Positions 52,676 to 61,701 of a DNA stretch of 64,000 bases are shown here, in pieces. Each line of letters starts with the position of its first letter. Position 1 is the stretch's first letter. The notes under the pieces were generated by a model that saw nothing but the letters and a program-made list of their open reading frames with translations, did not search any database and had not been told where the DNA came from. The translations under genes and the position numbers were made by a program. Source of the stretch: Acidobacteria bacterium Ga0077534 (GTDB lineage Bacteria; Acidobacteriota; Blastocatellia; Pyrinomonadales; Pyrinomonadaceae); assembly GCA_001464455.1 (NCBI GenBank), contig LNEI01000018.1, positions 62,001 through 126,000 on the forward strand. The letters run 5' to 3'.

Positions 52676-55426
52676 ATGGCATTAAGCTGGAACGAGATCC
52701 GAGATCGTGCTCTGACATTCTCAAAAGAGTGGGCAGATACGTTTAACGAGGACGCGGAGGCAAAGCCTTTTCTTATTGAGTTTTTCAACGTATTCGGCGT
52801 GAGCCGTAAAAAAGTGGCGTCGTTCGAGCATCGGGTTAAAAAGCTTGATGAACACGACGGTTATATCGACCTTCTTTGGAAGGGCAACATTCTCATAGAG
52901 ATGAAAAGCCGTGGCAAAGACCTCGATAAGGCTTTTCGACAGGCAAAAGACTATCTCCACGGCCTCAAACAGCACGAACTGCCAAAATACATCCTCGTCT
53001 CAGATTTCGAGACCTTTCGCCTGCACGATCTCGAAGAAGACTCGATCGTCGAATTCAAACTCAGCGAACTCGTTCAAAACGTCCAGCATTTTGCCTCGCT
53101 GCTCGGCTATCAGAAAAAGGTTTACAAAGAACAAGACCCCGCGAATATAAAGGCCGCCGAGCTAATGGGCAAGCTCCACGACCGGCTCGAAGAGATCGGT
53201 TACCGCGACCACAAACTTGAGGTCTACCTGGTCCGCATCCTCTTCTGCCTCTTTGCCGAGGACACGACGATCTTTAACAAGCAGCAGTTTCAGGACCTGA
53301 TCGAACAGCGGACGAGCGAAGACGGCAGCGATCTGGCGGGGCGTTTGCAGGAACTGTTTCAGGTGCTGAACACGCCGAAAGAAGAGCGATTCACCAATCT
53401 CGACGAACAGCTTGCCGATTTTCCGTATGTGAACGGCAAACTCTTTGAAGAGATCCTGCCGACCGCGCATTTTGACAGCAAGATGCGGCAAGCCGTTCTC
53501 GATTGCTGCTACCTCGACTGGAGCCGCATTTCGCCCGCGATCTTTGGCTCGATGTTCCAGAGCGTGATGAACCCGGTCGAGCGCCGCAATCTCGGGGCTC
53601 ACTACACCAGCGAGACCAACATCCTAAAGCTCATCAAGCCGCTTTTTCTCGATGATCTGTGGCGGGAATTTGAAAACATCAAGGACAACCGCAACAAACT
53701 GCAGGAGTTTCACCAGCGGCTCAGCCGTCTCAAATTCCTCGATCCGGCGTGCGGCTGCGGCAATTTTCTGGTCATCACCTACCGCGAACTGCGGCTGCTC
53801 GAGATCGAGATACTGCGTTCCCTGCGAAAGTCGGGCGAGCAGTTCCTCAATGTCGGCGACATCATCTGGCTCGATGTGGATATGATGTACGGCATCGAAT
53901 TCGAAGAGTTCCCCGCGCGCATCGCCGAGGTCGCCATGTGGCTCATCGACCACCAGATGAACCTTAGGATCAGCAACGAATTTGGCCAGTACTTCGTGCG
54001 TTTGCCGTTGAAAAAGAGCGCGAAGATCGTCCACGACAATGCATTGCAGATAGATTGGGAAAGTGTGGTATCGAAGGAGGAGCTTTCGTATATTCTCGGA
54101 AATCCGCCGTTTGTAGGGGCGATGATAATGAATGAAAGCCAGCGTACGGACATGAGCGTTGTGTTTAACAACGAAGTTCCGAGTTTCGGCGTGTTGGACT
54201 ACGTCACTGCCTGGTATTTCAAGGCAGCGAAATTCATTCAAAGAACCAAGATACAAGCTGCATTCGTCTCGACAAATTCAATCGTTCAGGGCGAACAGAC
54301 CAATATATTTTGGAATCCGGTTCAATCGAATTTGGGAATTCGAATCAACTTCGCGCATCGAACTTTTAAATGGCGAAATGAAGCAAAAGGAAACGCTGCT
54401 GTCTTTTGCGTAATCGTCGGGTTTGCGACGTTTGATAAGCCGAATAAACGGCTTTTCGAGTATGAGGATATCAAAGGCGAACCCCACGAACTACAAGCAA
54501 AGAACATAAACGCATATCTAGTTGATGCGAAAGACTTATTCATTCACAACAGATCAAACCCAATATGCGAAACACCGAAAATGAGTTTTGGGAGCATGCC
54601 TCGCGATGGTGGAAATTTAATTTTTTCTCTGGAGGAAAAAAACGATTTTCTACAGATTGAACCAATGGCTGAGAAGTGGATTAGGCCTTACACCGGTGCA
54701 CAAGAGTTTATTAATGGATATTCGAGGTACTGTCTTTGGTTAGTCGATATAAAACCCGACGAACTGAAAAAGATGCCGATGGTTCTTGAACGGGTTAGTA
54801 AAGTAAGAGATTTCCGTCTTGCGAGCAACGCTGCATCCACGCGCAAATTTGCCCAGATTCCCGCATTGTTTTGTCAGATTGCTCAACCCAGTACATCATA
54901 TTTGCTAGTTCCACGGGTCTCTTCGGAGAGGAGGAAATTCATTCCAATTGGCTATCTTGAAAGCGAAGTCATCGCGAATGATCAGGTACTAACAGTTCCG
55001 AAAGCATCGCTCTACCACTTTGGAGTCCTAACTTCGTCAATGCATATGGCGTGGGTTAAGACTCTTTGTGGACGTTTGAAGAGCGATTACAGGTACTCGA
55101 AAGATATCGTCTACAATAATTTTCCTTGGCCCGATAGTCCCACTGAAAAGCAGATTCAGGCAATCGAAAATGCAGCGGATCGAGTACTGGAAGCTCGAAC
55201 CGAGTACCCGAATAGCTCACTTGCCGACCTATACGATCCGGTTACGATGCCACCCCTGCTTGTAAAAGCACATAACGATTTGGATAAAGTTGTTGATCTC
55301 GCATATCGTTCTCAGGCTTTCACGAGCGAAGCTAACAGGATGGTGTTTCTTTTCGAGCTTTACGAAAAATACACAGCAAGTCTCTTCACAATCACAAAAA
55401 AAACTAAGCGAGCAAAAAATGTATAG
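52676..55426 (+). CDS. MmeI-family type IIL restriction-modification enzyme (mosaic)
   Basis: A single polypeptide that both methylates adenine in one strand and cuts at a distance. 916 aa, almost the size of MmeI, and MmeI-like from its first residues (MALSWNEIRDRALTFSKEW). Nuclease motif IDLLWKGNILIEMKSRGK (residues ~62-79), helical spacer, SAM motif FLDPACGCGNFLVITYRELR, catalytic NPPF in YILGNPPFVGA (~476), then a target-recognition region. Codon and base composition change sharply near base 54050 (residue ~460): before it host-like, after it AT-rich. The 3' end overlaps the PLD gene by 8 nt. Confidence 0.93.
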   Translation: MALSWNEIRDRALTFSKEWADTFNEDAEAKPFLIEFFNVFGVSRKKVASFEHRVKKLDEHDGYIDLLWKGNILIEMKSRGKDLDKAFRQAKDYLHGLKQHELPKYILVSDFETFRLHDLEEDSIVEFKLSELVQNVQHFASLLGYQKKVYKEQDPANIKAAELMGKLHDRLEEIGYRDHKLEVYLVRILFCLFAEDTTIFNKQQFQDLIEQRTSEDGSDLAGRLQELFQVLNTPKEERFTNLDEQLADFPYVNGKLFEEILPTAHFDSKMRQAVLDCCYLDWSRISPAIFGSMFQSVMNPVERRNLGAHYTSETNILKLIKPLFLDDLWREFENIKDNRNKLQEFHQRLSRLKFLDPACGCGNFLVITYRELRLLEIEILRSLRKSGEQFLNVGDIIWLDVDMMYGIEFEEFPARIAEVAMWLIDHQMNLRISNEFGQYFVRLPLKKSAKIVHDNALQIDWESVVSKEELSYILGNPPFVGAMIMNESQRTDMSVVFNNEVPSFGVLDYVTAWYFKAAKFIQRTKIQAAFVSTNSIVQGEQTNIFWNPVQSNLGIRINFAHRTFKWRNEAKGNAAVFCVIVGFATFDKPNKRLFEYEDIKGEPHELQAKNINAYLVDAKDLFIHNRSNPICETPKMSFGSMPRDGGNLIFSLEEKNDFLQIEPMAEKWIRPYTGAQEFINGYSRYCLWLVDIKPDELKKMPMVLERVSKVRDFRLASNAASTRKFAQIPALFCQIAQPSTSYLLVPRVSSERRKFIPIGYLESEVIANDQVLTVPKASLYHFGVLTSSMHMAWVKTLCGRLKSDYRYSKDIVYNNFPWPDSPTEKQIQAIENAADRVLEARTEYPNSSLADLYDPVTMPPLLVKAHNDLDKVVDLAYRSQAFTSEANRMVFLFELYEKYTASLFTITKKTKRAKNV

Positions 55427-56516
55427 ACATGAAACCTTTGTCCAATGTGATGACAACGCTGGAGCCATTAGGCGGGGCCTGATTATGTCTGCCACTGCTG
55501 CCGAATATGACAGTCTGACGGTCGCCGTGGCGTATGCAACAGCCCAGGGTTGTCGAATGCTTACCGAGGATTTTCAAGAGTCAATTCCCAATTGGAACCA
55601 GTTAGAAAAAAGGTGGCTGATCTCTTTCGATTTTGGAATAACTGATCCCGGGGCACTAAACCAATTGTCGGAGCTGCCAAATTCCGAAGTTAGGGTGCCG
55701 AACGCCCTTAGAGTGATACAACAAAGACTCCGTCCATCTGTAAGATTTCACCCCAAACTGTACCTATTTGAAGGGGTAGGTCAATCGCTTTTTTCAGGGT
55801 CGGCAAACCTTACACCTAGTGGACTTGTGAGAAATCAGGAACAGGGCGTTTTTCAGGCTTGGACACCGCCGTTCAGCCGCGGCAATACTCGCAGCTTACG
55901 CAGTTTAACGGAGCAAAAGAGGTTAATAGATATTGAGTATGAGAAGAGCGAACTGCTTACTGATGACCTTCTGGAACGGTATACAGTTGCTCGAAATCGT
56001 TACCGCCAGCGAACACCGTACGTTCCTGATGATCCAAATTTTGAGCGACAGATTGCCGATCCACTGCAGGGACTCGCTCTTTCAAAAGCAGCGTTGTTGG
56101 CGACGAGCCCGTCTTTTTGGGTAGAAGTTGGAAACGTTGTTCAAAACTTGGGAGCGAACCGTCCAGGAAATCAAATTGATCTACAACGCGGCTCACGAGT
56201 ATTTTTTGGCTTTGACGCTCGAACGGTTGCCCGGAATACTTCTCTGGGAGAGGTTTCCATAAGGTTTAACAATGAAGTTACCCAGTGCCATATGCGTTTC
56301 GGAAATAATTCGATGGACAAATTAACGTTGCCGATTCCAAACCATCCGGGACCTCGTACCTACGAAAACACGACTCTCAAATTTGACCGGGATGCTGATG
56401 GCATCTTCGACCTGACCGTTGGAAATGCTCAACGAAAGAGGGTATGGCGCCAGCAATCTCAGCTAGTTAACGGTTTATATCAAATGGTGGGAGGTAGAGA
56501 ATTTGGGGTGTTTTAA
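55419..56516 (+). CDS. PLD-fold (phospholipase D-like) nuclease candidate
   Basis: A 365-aa protein from MYRHETFVQCDD. The frame opens further upstream but only within the MmeI gene. It carries one HxK motif in a PLD context (RFHPKLYLFEGVGQSLFSGS, then ANLTPSGL), as in BfiI/NgoFVII-type nucleases, which need two copies in a dimer. The 8-nt overlap and shared AT-rich composition show it travelled with the MmeI 3' half. It may be an accessory nuclease or an unrelated defence protein. Confidence 0.8.
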   Translation: MYRHETFVQCDDNAGAIRRGLIMSATAAEYDSLTVAVAYATAQGCRMLTEDFQESIPNWNQLEKRWLISFDFGITDPGALNQLSELPNSEVRVPNALRVIQQRLRPSVRFHPKLYLFEGVGQSLFSGSANLTPSGLVRNQEQGVFQAWTPPFSRGNTRSLRSLTEQKRLIDIEYEKSELLTDDLLERYTVARNRYRQRTPYVPDDPNFERQIADPLQGLALSKAALLATSPSFWVEVGNVVQNLGANRPGNQIDLQRGSRVFFGFDARTVARNTSLGEVSIRFNNEVTQCHMRFGNNSMDKLTLPIPNHPGPRTYENTTLKFDRDADGIFDLTVGNAQRKRVWRQQSQLVNGLYQMVGGREFGVF

Positions 56517-56723
56517 GATTCGCTCGCCGATCTCTACGACCCGCTGACAATGCCGCCCGCGCTCGTCAAGGCCCACAACGACCTCGACCGGGCCGTCGAC
56601 CTCGCCTACCGCCCCCAACCCTTCACCACCGAAGCCGGCCGCATGGTCTTCCTCTTCGAACTGTATGAAAAATACACGGCAGGGCTGTTTGTGGAGACGA
56701 AGAAAAAGAAGAAGAAAAAGTGA
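56517..56723 (+). pseudogene. C-terminal remnant of an older MmeI-family gene
   Basis: A 68-codon frame (DSLADLYDPLTMPPALVKAH, then NDLDRAVDLAYR ... VFLFELYEKY) that parallels the last ~68 residues of the intact MmeI gene (SLADLYDPVTMPPLLVKAHN) and ends in a Lys-rich tail and stop. It begins directly after the PLD stop and has no start of its own. Its GC content is high, like the host and like the MmeI 5' half. Confidence 0.85.
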
Positions 56724-56881
56724 AGTGCACAGTAGGCGTACACGCGGTGGCATCGGGGGCGGAGGTGAAGAAATGACGGCGGCGGATGTGGGTGAGAACG
56801 GGGGCTCGTGGGTATTTTTGAAACAAATTATGAGCCAAAATGTGTTAAATTGTCATTCCGACACACCGTTGCAGACCTCAC

Positions 56882-57007
56882 GACTGGACCGCAAGCGTCC
56901 CGCTTGCCCATGCCGGTTCCACCGGCGTGACGTAGCTTAGGTTCTCTCAACTCGAACAACCACCAAGTACGTCAGCGTCCCGCAGCGGAACGCTTGCAGG
57001 CGAGGGC
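56882..57007 (+). repeat. Repeat block at right edge of restriction island
   Basis: Direct copy of unit A (56882-56906, 24 of 25 bases) and inverted copy of unit B (56973-57007, one substitution and one inserted base). The 343-bp gap 56724-57066 holds nothing else recognisable apart from a short CTTTATCCTTT repeat before dnaX. Confidence 0.7.
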
Positions 57008-57067
57008 GCCTGCGTTCCCGGCTCGCGTCGCTTTATCCTTTCGCCGTTATCCTTTATCCTTTAGTGA

Positions 57068-58957
57068 ATGTCCTATCAGGTGATCGCACGGAAATGGCGG
57101 CCGCAGACTTTTGAGGAAGTTACCGGCCAGGAGATCATTACGCAGACGCTGCGTAACGCTCTCGAATTCGACCGTTTGCATCACGCTTATCTTTTTTCGG
57201 GTGCGAGGGGCGTCGGGAAAACGACGACCGCGCGTATTCTCGCAAAGGCATTGAACTGCCACAAAACCGAAGGAAAACCAAACCTCACGCCCTGTTTGCT
57301 GGACGATCCGACGGCTTGCCCTTCGTGTATCGAGATCTCGGAAAGCCGTTCGATGGACGTGCTTGAGATCGACGCGGCTTCGCATACGGGGATCGATGAC
57401 GTTCGCGGGACGATCATCGACAACATCAATTTCAACCCGGCGCGCGACCGTTACAAGGTCTTCATCATCGACGAGGTCCACCAGCTCTCAAAGGCGGCAT
57501 TTAACGCCCTGCTCAAAACGCTCGAGGAACCGCCGACGAACGTCGTTTTCGTCATGGCTACGACCGAGCTGCACAAGGTACCGGAAACGATCCTGTCGCG
57601 ATGTCAGGAGTTCGAGTTCAGGACGATCGCCCTGCAGAAGATATTCGACCGACTGAAGCTCATCGCGTCTGCCGAAAAGATCGATATTTCTGACGAAGCT
57701 CTTCGCGAGATCGCCCGCTCGGGCGAGGGCTCGATGCGTGATGCTCAGTCTAATTTTGATCAGGTCATAAGCTTTTCAGGCGAGCAGATAACTGCCGTCG
57801 ATGTCACGAACGCATTAGGTTTTGCAGGCGTCGAGGTGCTCTCAAAGGCGATGGCCGCCATCTCGGACCGGCAGCCGAAAGCCGCTCTCGAGGTTGTCGA
57901 CAACCTGATCAGCCGCGGCCACGACCTGCGAAATTTCTGCCGTGACCTCCTCGGGCTTTTCCGCGACCTTCTTGTCTACAAGGTCAGCGGCGGCGACACG
58001 AGCCTTTACGAAGGTGCCGTCTTTTCGCCCGACGAACTGCGGGCACTTGCAGAACCTTTTTCGGAATCTGACCTGCTGCGTTTCTTTAATTCGCTGGCGG
58101 ATACCGAAGCGTCGCTCCGCGAGGCGGTTCACCCGCGATACGTCCTGGAAATGGGCCTCGTAAAGCTCATCGAAATGCGAAAGGTCGCGACGATCGAAAG
58201 CATCCTCGAACGCCTCGATGCCCTGTCGAACGGACAAGGCTCGCCCGCTTTGGCCTCCGGATCTACTGCTTCGCCGGAAAAAAAAACTCTGATTTCTGAG
58301 CCAAAGCCGCCGGAACCGGTCTCCACATCGATAACAGAGCCGGCGAAGGAACAACCAGCGGTCGCGATTCGCGAACCGATCATTGAGCCGCCCGTCGTAC
58401 CGGTTCGCGAGAAGGTCATCGAGCGGCCGCCCGTCGAAGAGTTTTTTCCGCCGGACGACGAACCGATATTTGAGGAATCACCGTTTTCGGCTGAGGAGAT
58501 ATTCGATCCTGAGCCCGAGATTGTTGCGGTAAAGCCCGTTCGCAGCTTCGAACCGCCGCCGGCTCTGAGGCTGGCACCGATCGCCGCCGAGGACCTTGAG
58601 CATTTTGACGACAAGCGTTTGGACGACTGGTTCGAGGACAAACTCGCGATCATCGGCGACGATCTGATGCCGATACGCGGGGCCGCCGATCTGGTCCGAC
58701 AACTCGTCGGCGAGCCTGCGATCAAGCCGCGATATTATCCGGATGCGAGGAATGGCACCGCGACCGCCGCGGCTCCGGCGTTCGACGCCGCAAAGCTCAA
58801 AGCCGAGCTCGCCCCGACCGAAGAGGCCGTCGAACTGCCCGTTCTAAGCTCGGACCCGACGCCGGAGGAACTGATGGCCTATGCCGAAGCACATCCGGCG
58901 GTCCGAGCCGCAAAACGCATCTTTCGCGGCAAGGTGATCGAAGTTTCGAAGGCGTAG
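57068..58957 (+). CDS. dnaX: DNA polymerase III subunit gamma/tau
   Basis: Clamp-loader ATPase. A 629-aa protein: MSYQVIARKWRPQTFEEVTG, Walker A SGARGVGKTTTARILAKALN, zinc site of four Cys (CHKTEGKPNLTPC...CPSC), DEVHQLSKAAFNALLKTLEE and the arginine finger region ILSRCQEFEFR. The C-terminal ~200 residues are Pro/Glu-rich and divergent. No clear frameshift slippery sequence was found. Confidence 0.95.
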   Translation: MSYQVIARKWRPQTFEEVTGQEIITQTLRNALEFDRLHHAYLFSGARGVGKTTTARILAKALNCHKTEGKPNLTPCLLDDPTACPSCIEISESRSMDVLEIDAASHTGIDDVRGTIIDNINFNPARDRYKVFIIDEVHQLSKAAFNALLKTLEEPPTNVVFVMATTELHKVPETILSRCQEFEFRTIALQKIFDRLKLIASAEKIDISDEALREIARSGEGSMRDAQSNFDQVISFSGEQITAVDVTNALGFAGVEVLSKAMAAISDRQPKAALEVVDNLISRGHDLRNFCRDLLGLFRDLLVYKVSGGDTSLYEGAVFSPDELRALAEPFSESDLLRFFNSLADTEASLREAVHPRYVLEMGLVKLIEMRKVATIESILERLDALSNGQGSPALASGSTASPEKKTLISEPKPPEPVSTSITEPAKEQPAVAIREPIIEPPVVPVREKVIERPPVEEFFPPDDEPIFEESPFSAEEIFDPEPEIVAVKPVRSFEPPPALRLAPIAAEDLEHFDDKRLDDWFEDKLAIIGDDLMPIRGAADLVRQLVGEPAIKPRYYPDARNGTATAAAPAFDAAKLKAELAPTEEAVELPVLSSDPTPEELMAYAEAHPAVRAAKRIFRGKVIEVSKA

Positions 58958-58977
58958 TGTCGCGTAGCCGCGATTTT

Positions 58978-59006
58978 TGCAGAAGCCCGCGCGTAAGCAA
59001 GGGCGT
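58978..59006 (+). repeat. Dispersed GC-rich element, half copy
   Basis: TGCAGAAGCCCGCGCGTAAG plus CAAGGGCG, 20 bp after the dnaX stop. Confidence 0.75.
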
Positions 59007-59084
59007 TACTCACAACGTGGGCTTCGGCATCGATCGAACTTCGCGACAAATATTTCGTATACTATTCTGATCCGGCAAAGTTTT

Positions 59085-60008
59085 ATGCCACGATCGATGA
59101 GAAAAAGTTATTTGCAGCTCAAATTCCGATCCTTGTTCGCCTCGCTGGCGATCTTGATTGCCGTTTTCGCGGTTCAGGCTCAGGAAAGCCAGCCGTGGTC
59201 GCAAAACGCATCGCCGCTTCCGGCACCGACCGGTTTTGTCAACGATTATGCTGGCGTCCTCGACCCGGCGACCAAGCAGAGCCTCGAAGCGACCCTAAAA
59301 AATCTCAAAGAAACAACAGATCCCCAGGTCGAGATCGCCGTCGCCATCGTCAAAACGACGGGCGAACGTCCGATATTCGACTATTCGCTAGCCGTCGCAC
59401 GTGGCTGGGGGATCGGTTCGAAGCAAGACGACAACCCGAGCGCACTGCTGTTTATCGCGGTCGACGACCGAAAATATTTCACCCACGTCAGCCGCGATCT
59501 TGAGGACGAACTTCCTGACGGCGCCGTCGGCTCGCTCCAGAGGCAGTTCCTTGTTCCCGAATTTCGCAAGGGCAACTACGGCAAAGGCATCACCGACACC
59601 GTCAATGCCTACATCGAAACGATCCGCAACAAAGGCAACACGGCCGGAAATTCGAACACCGCCACCAAACCTGCAACGTCCGGCGGCGAAGGCATTGGCG
59701 CCGGAATGTTCGGCGTCTTCTGCTGCGCGGCCATCGTGATCGTTATCCTTATTTTGATCTTCAGCCGCTCGGGTGGCGGCAGATCAAAAGGCGACCGCGA
59801 CCGTTGGGGTGGAGGAGGCTTTGGTTCCGGCGGCGGCGGTGGTTCGGACATCGCATCCGCAGTCATAGGAGGCATCATTGGGTCGGCATTGTCCGGTGGA
59901 TCGTCATCTTCGAGCGATTGGGGCGGTTCTTCGGGTGGAGGTTCTGACTGGGGCGGATTCGGAGGAGGCGGCGATTTTGGCGGCGGTGGCGGAGGAGGTG
60001 ATTGGTAA
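59085..60008 (+). CDS. Secreted TPM-domain protein (YgcG-like)
   Basis: 307 aa from MPRSMRKSYL (an ATG at 59097 is also possible). Signal peptide, then a TPM domain (VNDYAGVLDPATKQSLEATL, ARGWGIGSKQDDNPSALLFI, RDLEDELPDGAVG). A TM helix follows (VFCCAAIVIVILILIF). The tail is almost pure Gly/Ser with Trp and Asp. TPM proteins of this type often accompany LemA, as here, but the function is not established. Confidence 0.9.
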   Translation: MPRSMRKSYLQLKFRSLFASLAILIAVFAVQAQESQPWSQNASPLPAPTGFVNDYAGVLDPATKQSLEATLKNLKETTDPQVEIAVAIVKTTGERPIFDYSLAVARGWGIGSKQDDNPSALLFIAVDDRKYFTHVSRDLEDELPDGAVGSLQRQFLVPEFRKGNYGKGITDTVNAYIETIRNKGNTAGNSNTATKPATSGGEGIGAGMFGVFCCAAIVIVILILIFSRSGGGRSKGDRDRWGGGGFGSGGGGGSDIASAVIGGIIGSALSGGSSSSSDWGGSSGGGSDWGGFGGGGDFGGGGGGGDW

Positions 60009-60010
60009 AT

Positions 60011-60724
60011 ATGGAGAAATTTACGGCCTTTATCGACGATCTAAAAGCGACACACGGCAAGAATCTTGTGTCCGTGATCCTTTACGGCTCGGCAGCGGCG
60101 GGCGATTTTGTACCGAAACAATCAGACTACAATATCCTGATCGCTCTCGATCGGATCGGCCCCGCGGATCTTCGCGACGCTCACGCCTGCATTCGCGAAT
60201 GGTCGCGTATAGGCAACCCGATACCGGTGTACTTCACGCGTTCTGAACTGAAGAACGCGGCCGACGTCTTCCCTATCGAGTTTCACCAAATGACCGTCGC
60301 TCACAAGGTTCTCTACGGCCCTGATCTGATCGCCGAAATGGAGATATCCCTAAAATTCCTTCGGCTTCAGTCCGAATACGAGCTGCGAAGCAAGCTTTTG
60401 CAGCTGCGTCGCCAGTACATCGCTGCGTCCGCATCGCTCGAAGGATTAAAGCGGCTGATGGCGGAAAGCCTGTCGAGTTTCGTTGCTCTTTTCCGTTCGG
60501 TTCTGATCTTAAACGGTGCAAATCCGCCAGCGACGAAGCACGAGGTTATCGCGATGACCGCACAAAAACTCGGCATTGACGGCAGCCCGTTTGAAAAAAT
60601 CTTTGATATTCGTGAGAATAAGCTCACCGAAACACTGACCGATCGAAGCGCAAATGAGCTCTTCGGCGAATATATGTTGCAGATCGAAAACGTTATAAAC
60701 GCAGTCGACGCTATAGAAAAATAA
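60011..60724 (+). CDS. Nucleotidyltransferase-domain protein
   Basis: 237 aa from the ATG 7 bp downstream of GGAGGTGATT, a near-ideal ribosome binding site that overlaps the TPM gene end. The N-terminal part has the Pol-beta-type site VSVILYGSAAAGDFVPKQSD with a shortened metal motif (SDYNILIAL instead of two spaced Asp), so catalysis is uncertain. The C-terminal half is helical and resembles a substrate-binding HEPN-like bundle. It sits between the TPM and LemA genes. Confidence 0.75.
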   Translation: MEKFTAFIDDLKATHGKNLVSVILYGSAAAGDFVPKQSDYNILIALDRIGPADLRDAHACIREWSRIGNPIPVYFTRSELKNAADVFPIEFHQMTVAHKVLYGPDLIAEMEISLKFLRLQSEYELRSKLLQLRRQYIAASASLEGLKRLMAESLSSFVALFRSVLILNGANPPATKHEVIAMTAQKLGIDGSPFEKIFDIRENKLTETLTDRSANELFGEYMLQIENVINAVDAIEK

Positions 60725-60752
60725 CCTTGCTGGATAGTGAAGGAGAATGAAA

Positions 60753-61427
60753 ATGAAAAAAGTAATCTTATTATCGATCGTCTTATTCGCAGGCCTGTTC
60801 TCAAGCGGCTGCAGCTACAATGACCTCAACGCCAAGCAGCAGAACGTCAAGGCGAAATGGTCCAACGTAGAAAGCTCGCTCCAGAGACGTGCCGACCTCA
60901 TACCAAACCTCGTCGAAACCGCAAAAATGGCGGGTGTTCAGGAACAAGAGGTCTTCGGCCAAATAGCCGATGCCCGTTCACGCCTGCTCGGTGCCGCTCA
61001 AGCTGCTCCGGCGGGAACTGACGGTGACAAATCGCCTGAGCAGAAACAGGCGGTTATCGAAGCAAACAACAGCTTCGGCGGAACGATCGGCAGGCTGTTA
61101 AGCCTACAGGAAACGTATCCGCAGCTCCGCTCGAGTGAGGCATTTATGAAAGTTCAAGACGAGCTTTCGGGTACTGAAAATAGGATCAACGTGGCGAGGA
61201 TCGATTATACACAGGCAACGCAGGACTATAATACGCTGAGAAATTCATTCCCGGCAGTCCTGACCGCGAGCCTGCTAGGCTTCAAGGAACAGCCGTTTTT
61301 CGAAGCAGATGCTGGCTCACGTTCGGTTCCTACTGTGGGTGATGCAAACTCGCTTCGCAAAACAGCTCCTGCGGCACCGGCCGCACCGGCTCCGCCAGCA
61401 GCACCCGCGGCCCCGGCAAACAAATAA
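60753..61427 (+). CDS. lemA: LemA family lipoprotein
   Basis: 224 aa; the second ATG (60753) is preferred because AGGAG lies 7 nt away. Lipobox FSSGC gives a lipid-anchored N-terminus. The LemA helical bundle follows: KWSNVESSLQRRADLIPNLV, EQEVFGQIADARSRLL, LRSSEAFMKVQDELSGTENR, NVARIDYTQATQDYNTL. The C-terminal tail is Ala/Pro-rich. It is the last gene of the TPM-NTase-LemA operon. Confidence 0.94.
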   Translation: MKKVILLSIVLFAGLFSSGCSYNDLNAKQQNVKAKWSNVESSLQRRADLIPNLVETAKMAGVQEQEVFGQIADARSRLLGAAQAAPAGTDGDKSPEQKQAVIEANNSFGGTIGRLLSLQETYPQLRSSEAFMKVQDELSGTENRINVARIDYTQATQDYNTLRNSFPAVLTASLLGFKEQPFFEADAGSRSVPTVGDANSLRKTAPAAPAAPAPPAAPAAPANK

Positions 61428-61428
61428 G

Positions 61429-61701
61429 TTAGAATCCCCGGGAATTACACATCGAACAGTGATCACAAGGCTTGCTCGGCTCAAACGTGCAGGCCTTTTC
61501 CTTTGCCTGCGAGCCAAAGATAGAATCAGCGATCGCTTCGGCGATGTTTAGCTTGTCCAGGCTCGGGTGGGGCGGCTGCAAACTAGGCATCGGTGTCTGA
61601 GGATTCGCCTGCTCCATCTTGTCGAGCCGGCGATTGAGCTTTTCGATCGCCGCAAACAGCGAGGCGAGTTCATTTTTCGAGCTATTTTGAATCTCAGTCA
61701 T
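61429..61701 (-). CDS. Small cysteine-containing protein downstream of the shell operon
   Basis: A 90-aa protein with an N-terminal coiled coil (NELASLFAAIEKLNRRLDKM), a Pro-rich centre and a C-terminal Cys cluster (CDHCSMC). It could bind a metal. It overlaps the four-helix-bundle gene by 8 nt. Unknown function. Confidence 0.7.
   Translation of the reverse strand: MTEIQNSSKNELASLFAAIEKLNRRLDKMEQANPQTPMPSLQPPHPSLDKLNIAEAIADSIFGSQAKEKACTFEPSKPCDHCSMCNSRGF

Noticed and set aside
53624-54256. Antisense frame within the MmeI gene
   Set aside because: Overlaps the conserved methyltransferase motifs on the sense strand.
57068-58957. Programmed frameshift in dnaX
   Set aside because: No A-rich slippery heptamer with stem-loop was seen in the expected region; the A run near 58279 lies in the divergent linker and does not lead to a short alternative end that is convincing.
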